Assembly (NCBI GenBank): GCA_016866235.1
Contig: VGMW01000004.1
Span: 124,001-188,000, forward strand
Direction of reading: 5' to 3'
Length of the DNA: 64,000 nucleotides
From: Bacteroidota bacterium
Lineage (GTDB): Bacteria > Bacteroidota > Bacteroidia > Cytophagales > Cyclobacteriaceae
Below the pieces are notes generated by a model, which did not search any database, was not told the origin of the DNA, and worked only from the letters and a program-made list of their open reading frames with translations. Shown piece by piece: positions 60,917 through 64,000 of the stretch (the stretch's first letter is position 1; every line of letters starts with the position of its first letter). The translations under genes and the position numbers were made by a program.

Positions 60917-62596
60917 TCATTCAAGCCTGGGTACCAGTTTAAGGATCAAAGACTGAAACGGAGCAACCTCTGCGGCTGGAATAAACCCTGAAAAGGAACC
61001 ACCCTGGTTTACCCTTAAAATGGAAGACGCCTTTCCAGATTGAAGTTCTGTTGTTTCATAGGCACCCACACCCAGTGAACCATCTGTAATCGAAAGTACT
61101 GGCTCGCGAATGGATGCACCCGAAAGATTTTGAATCACCAGCAATGATTCTTTATTGCCTGTTCTTAAAAATGCAAACAAAGCGGGACTGTTCGTATTCA
61201 CAGGCTCATAATTTCCATTCTGGAACGCTGAAAAAGAATTTCTAAAACCAATAAGCCTGCGGTAATGTTCAAGCATGGAAGTACTGTCGCCGGTTTGTGA
61301 CCTTACGTTAACGATTCCAAAATCGGACTTCACCGGTAACCAAGGCGCGGCTGAAGAAAACCCGGCATTGATGTCTGAATTCCATTGCATGGGTGAGCGG
61401 ACATCCTCTTCACGAGCTCCTCCCTTCATGTCAATCTCTTCGCCATAATACAAGTGCGGAATTCCGGGAAGTGTAAGCATCAGCGTTGCCGCAGCTTTAC
61501 TTTTCCTTTTGTCGCCATCGAAAACTGTTGCTGCCCGCTGTCGGTTGTGGTCAGACAGTAAAACACCAAACTGCTGATTGGGGAGTGTGTTTACTGTTTC
61601 CGTCAACTTTCGCCGAATGGACGCATTATTACCTGTTTCAATGGCTTCGGTAATAATTTCGGCAAGACTATACTCCATGCAGTAATCAAGCTTATCGCCG
61701 GTGAAAGAAACTAGCCCCGTTGTCGCTGAGAATATTTCACCAATCGTCAAAAGCGCTGGATCGACGTTACGCTGAAATGGATAAAACTTTCGCCACCACT
61801 CCAAAGTCGATTTGGTTTGAGCTAAATTTTTATCCTCTTCAATCAACAATCCAGCCGAACCCATTCTGAATCCATCCACATCTGTTTTATCGTGCCAATA
61901 AGAAACAGCATCTTTCATTTCCGCTGTAACAGCGTCTTCTCGGAAATTTAAATCAGGTTTTTCCGGTCCATAGTAACCATAATAGAAACCAAACTCAGAA
62001 GGATGCCAAACCGTGCGACCAAAGGAATCGGTAAAACCCGGATTGGTGTTGCTCCAGACATACCATTTCCTTTTTGGTGAATCGGCCGATGAGGCGGACT
62101 CCTTAAACCATGGATGTTTTGCGGAGGTGTGATTAATTTCTAATCCTACCACCACCTTCATTCCCCGAAGGTGTGCGGCAGCTATCAGATCATTCAAATC
62201 GTCTGCGGTTCCTAAGTCAGGATGAATTTTTCGATAATCATCCACATCTGAGCCATCGTATTTCACCGATGAAAAAACAGGGAGTAACATGAGAGCGGTA
62301 ACCCCCAGATCTGAATTGGTCGATGGATTTCCATCGTTGAGATAATCCAATTTCTCTTTTACCCCTCTAAGGTCTCCTATTCCATCGCCATTGCTGTCGT
62401 AAAAGCTTCTGACAAAAACTGTGTAAAATGTTTTACCAGTCCACCAATTTTCAGTTTTTGGGTAATCCTCGGTCTTAGCTTCATCATCACCTGATATACC
62501 CAGGTTGCATGCAGATAATGTGATCATCGTCCACCACAAACCGAAGTACAATACACTCTTCCGAATCAGATCAAAAATTTTAAGCTCCATCTTCAT
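60917..62596 (-). CDS. GH13 alpha-amylase-like lipoprotein with degenerate catalytic site
   Basis: A 559-residue lipoprotein (lipobox LSAC, Cys30) with the GH13 (beta/alpha)8 barrel: FYTVFVRSFYDSNGDGIGDLRG, conserved region I (GLEINHTS, 152-159), region II GFRMGSAGLL (242-251), region III TIGEIF (acid/base Glu287) and region IV LLSDHNRQR (346-354). In active members region II reads GFRxD with the nucleophile; here the residue is Gly246. Region IV normally has NHD; here it is DHN (349-351), so the transition-state Asp is Asn351. Two of the three catalytic carboxylates are gone, so it is probably not a hydrolase. Alpha-1,4-glucan binding or a regulatory role is possible. Confidence 0.85.
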   Translation of the reverse strand: MKMELKIFDLIRKSVLYFGLWWTMITLSACNLGISGDDEAKTEDYPKTENWWTGKTFYTVFVRSFYDSNGDGIGDLRGVKEKLDYLNDGNPSTNSDLGVTALMLLPVFSSVKYDGSDVDDYRKIHPDLGTADDLNDLIAAAHLRGMKVVVGLEINHTSAKHPWFKESASSADSPKRKWYVWSNTNPGFTDSFGRTVWHPSEFGFYYGYYGPEKPDLNFREDAVTAEMKDAVSYWHDKTDVDGFRMGSAGLLIEEDKNLAQTKSTLEWWRKFYPFQRNVDPALLTIGEIFSATTGLVSFTGDKLDYCMEYSLAEIITEAIETGNNASIRRKLTETVNTLPNQQFGVLLSDHNRQRAATVFDGDKRKSKAAATLMLTLPGIPHLYYGEEIDMKGGAREEDVRSPMQWNSDINAGFSSAAPWLPVKSDFGIVNVRSQTGDSTSMLEHYRRLIGFRNSFSAFQNGNYEPVNTNSPALFAFLRTGNKESLLVIQNLSGASIREPVLSITDGSLGVGAYETTELQSGKASSILRVNQGGSFSGFIPAAEVAPFQSLILKLVPRLE

Positions 62597-62606
62597 TACA
62601 TCATCG

Positions 62607-63374
62607 CTACCAAATCATCACCAAAGCCGAAACCGCAGTCATTGCAATGATGAACCAGCGGTATGCCCGATCACTGAATTTTTTCACGATCACAATCCCA
62701 ATCCAGGCCCCGACCAGGATCAGCGGAATAAGAAAAAGATCTGCTACCACAGTTCCTACATCAATCGTCTTCCAAACCCAAACATGAAATGGAACTTTAA
62801 ACCAGTTCAGAACAAGAAAAAACCAGGCGGTGGTTCCGATAAAAATATTTTTGGGTAACCGCACCGACAAAAAATAAACAGCCATTACACTGTTGGCCAG
62901 ATTTCCAACCATGGAGGTAAACCCACCGGCAACTCCCGATGCCCCGGCAAATCCCGGCGTATCCGGAACACGGTCGGCATTTTTTTCTAACCAAAGCATG
63001 ATGCCTAGACTAACATAAATAATGGAGGCCATGAGAATTCTGAAAAGAGCATCATCGATAAATTGTCCGGTAAGTGTACCGATCACTACTCCGGCTGCTG
63101 CCCACGGAAAAAGTCTTTTCAAGTGCTTCCAGGAGGCATGTCGGTGATAGTACCAAACGCCAATCAGGTCTGCCATCACTAAAATCGGCAACATGATGCC
63201 ACTGGAAAGCTGACCGCCAAAGACATTGGCGAGAACCGGGATCGACATCATGCCAGCGCCATGTACCCCGGTTTTTGCCATACCAATGAACAACGCCACC
63301 ATTCCCAGAATGGCCCATTCACCTGGTTGAATTTCCTGTGGAATCAGGCAAAAAATGGTAATGGTCAATGGCAT
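62607..63374 (-). CDS. TSUP (TauE/SafE) family membrane carrier
   Basis: A 255-residue protein with eight or nine helices of the TSUP family, which moves sulfite, sulfoacetate or other organic sulfonates. It has the repeated signature GMAKTGVHGAGMMSIPVLAN near residue 31 and ASGVAGGFTSMVGNLANSV near 144. The GH13-like gene starts 11 bp downstream on the same strand. The substrate is unknown. The gap 63,375-63,577 carries a -7 box only. Confidence 0.83.
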   Translation of the reverse strand: MPLTITIFCLIPQEIQPGEWAILGMVALFIGMAKTGVHGAGMMSIPVLANVFGGQLSSGIMLPILVMADLIGVWYYHRHASWKHLKRLFPWAAAGVVIGTLTGQFIDDALFRILMASIIYVSLGIMLWLEKNADRVPDTPGFAGASGVAGGFTSMVGNLANSVMAVYFLSVRLPKNIFIGTTAWFFLVLNWFKVPFHVWVWKTIDVGTVVADLFLIPLILVGAWIGIVIVKKFSDRAYRWFIIAMTAVSALVMIW

Positions 63375-63552
63375 CTTTTGGTTTGTTCAAAAATCCCAAT
63401 AAAGTCGAAAAGGGCCTCATTTATTCTATAATTTAGAAGGTCGGGCTCTTATTTAAATTCAGCCCGATACCACAACCGATCAGGCCAATAAAGATGAACA
63501 GTTCATTCCTTTAAAAATGAGGTTTGTCATGCTCGTCCATAAAGGCCATCGA

Positions 63553-63560
63553 TAAATTTG
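63553..63560 (+). promoter_or_regulatory. TAnnTTTG -7 box of the 3-hydroxyacyl-CoA dehydrogenase gene
   Basis: TAAATTTG, 18 nt before the ATG at 63578; the start would be near 63567. A TTTG lies 26 nt further up, longer than the usual spacing. Confidence 0.35.
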
Positions 63561-63577
63561 ATTTAAATCTCCCACGT

Positions 63578-64000
63578 ATGACTCGAACCATCCGTAAAGT
63601 CGCCGTACTCGGATCAGGTGTAATGGGTTCCGCCATCGCCTGTCACTTCGCCAACATTGGCTGCAGTGTTTTGCTGTTGGATGTAGCGCCCGATGCGCTC
63701 ACCGATGAAGAAAAACAAAAAGGCCTCGCACTGGATAATCCGTTGGTGAAAAACCGAATCGTGAGAGGCTCATTTGAAAAATGTCTTAAGTCAAGTCCAG
63801 GACCGCTTTACAATAAAAAATTTTCTTCCAGGGTAACCCTGGGAAATTTTGATGATGATTTTAAAAAAATCAGCGATTACGATTGGGTATTAGAGGCTGT
63901 CGTAGAAAATCTGGAGATCAAGAAAAAAGTTTATCAAAAAGTTGAGCAATACCGTAAACCTGGCACACTGGTTACTTCCAATACCTCAGGCATTCCAATT
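63578..64000 (+). CDS. 3-hydroxyacyl-CoA dehydrogenase, N-terminal part (cut by window edge)
   Basis: The first 141 codons of a fatty-acid oxidation enzyme that oxidises 3-hydroxyacyl-CoA with NAD+. The Rossmann loop is LGSGVMGSAIACHFANIG near residue 11, and the NAD-domain motif VLEAVVENLEIKKKVY near 105 and TSNTSGIPI at the cut are typical. The long insertion after the second strand suggests the FadN/fused 3-hydroxyacyl-CoA dehydrogenase type found next to acetyl-CoA acetyltransferase genes. The rest lies beyond the window. Confidence 0.9.
   Translation, partial: MTRTIRKVAVLGSGVMGSAIACHFANIGCSVLLLDVAPDALTDEEKQKGLALDNPLVKNRIVRGSFEKCLKSSPGPLYNKKFSSRVTLGNFDDDFKKISDYDWVLEAVVENLEIKKKVYQKVEQYRKPGTLVTSNTSGIPI

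Noticed and set aside
1-64000. Mobile elements, CRISPR arrays, prophage, or a defence island
   Set aside because: No transposase, integrase, phage structural, restriction or Cas-like product, and no array of direct repeats, was seen anywhere in the window.

Overview
The window looks like a chromosomal segment of a member of the Bacteroidota, most likely order Cytophagales. Evidence: a gliding-motility operon (gldA-gldF-gldG), a PorE-like envelope lipoprotein of the type IX secretion type, the gene order hpt-adk-obgE, a cbb3 oxidase cluster with fused CcoN/CcoO, several Bacteroidota-only hypothetical families, and promoters of the Bacteroidota form (TTTG, about 17-19 nt, TAnnTTTG) before metK, tRNA-Phe and gldA. 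Genes are densely packed, with many ATGA or TGATG stop/start overlaps. No gap exceeds about 210 bases. I saw no insertion sequence, prophage, CRISPR array or rRNA.

Layout. 1-3.8 kb: metK (cut by the window edge), a tetrapyrrole-methylase-type methyltransferase, an esterase, lysA, a PAP2 phosphatase and tRNA-Phe. 3.9-9.2 kb: an Fe-S electron-transfer pair and an ABC exporter operon with an exported beta-rich protein. 9.3-14.9 kb: grpE-dnaJ, PorE-like lipoprotein and small envelope proteins. 14.9-22.3 kb: upp, an M42 peptidase, the gldAFG operon with a DUF4340-type fourth gene, and a pseudouridine synthase. 22.4-28.8 kb: a class A beta-lactamase-like lipoprotein, prfC, an aldo/keto reductase, dnaK and a nitroreductase. 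29-38.9 kb: recG, DinB, a GH3 enzyme, N-formylglutamate amidohydrolase, MoxR, feoAB. 39-47.3 kb: a nucleoside-type MFS carrier with a Gfo/Idh enzyme, obgE-adk-hpt, a GH109-like enzyme, lipB, a sugar-phosphate isomerase. 47.3-54.5 kb: hutF, SemiSWEET, an exonuclease/GIY-YIG protein, UbiA and small genes. 54.6-60.4 kb: the cbb3 cytochrome oxidase locus and an Fnr-type response regulator. 60.4-64 kb: a GH13-like lipoprotein, a TSUP carrier and the start of a 3-hydroxyacyl-CoA dehydrogenase.

The most striking region is the cbb3 locus. The ccoNO gene (minus strand) keeps only the last ~60 residues of CcoN plus CcoO. At about 59,165 it is joined head-to-head to the last ~35 codons of a histidine kinase (plus strand), so the 5' ends of both genes and everything between them are missing. 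In the same operon fixH (ccoH) has an in-frame amber stop at codon 41. Either the locus is decaying after a deletion, or the assembly is wrong there. Either way this cluster should not be annotated as a working oxidase from this sequence.

Other departures from family norms: a GH13 lipoprotein without the nucleophile Asp and with the NHD motif changed to DHN; a DnaJ that keeps only one of its two zinc centres; recG whose only start matching the family is an ATT codon; and sigma-54-like TGGCA-N6-TTGA elements before both dnaK and grpE-dnaJ. No entirely new multi-gene system is evident; the interest lies in these specific anomalies. All family assignments are from reading motifs by eye, without database searches.
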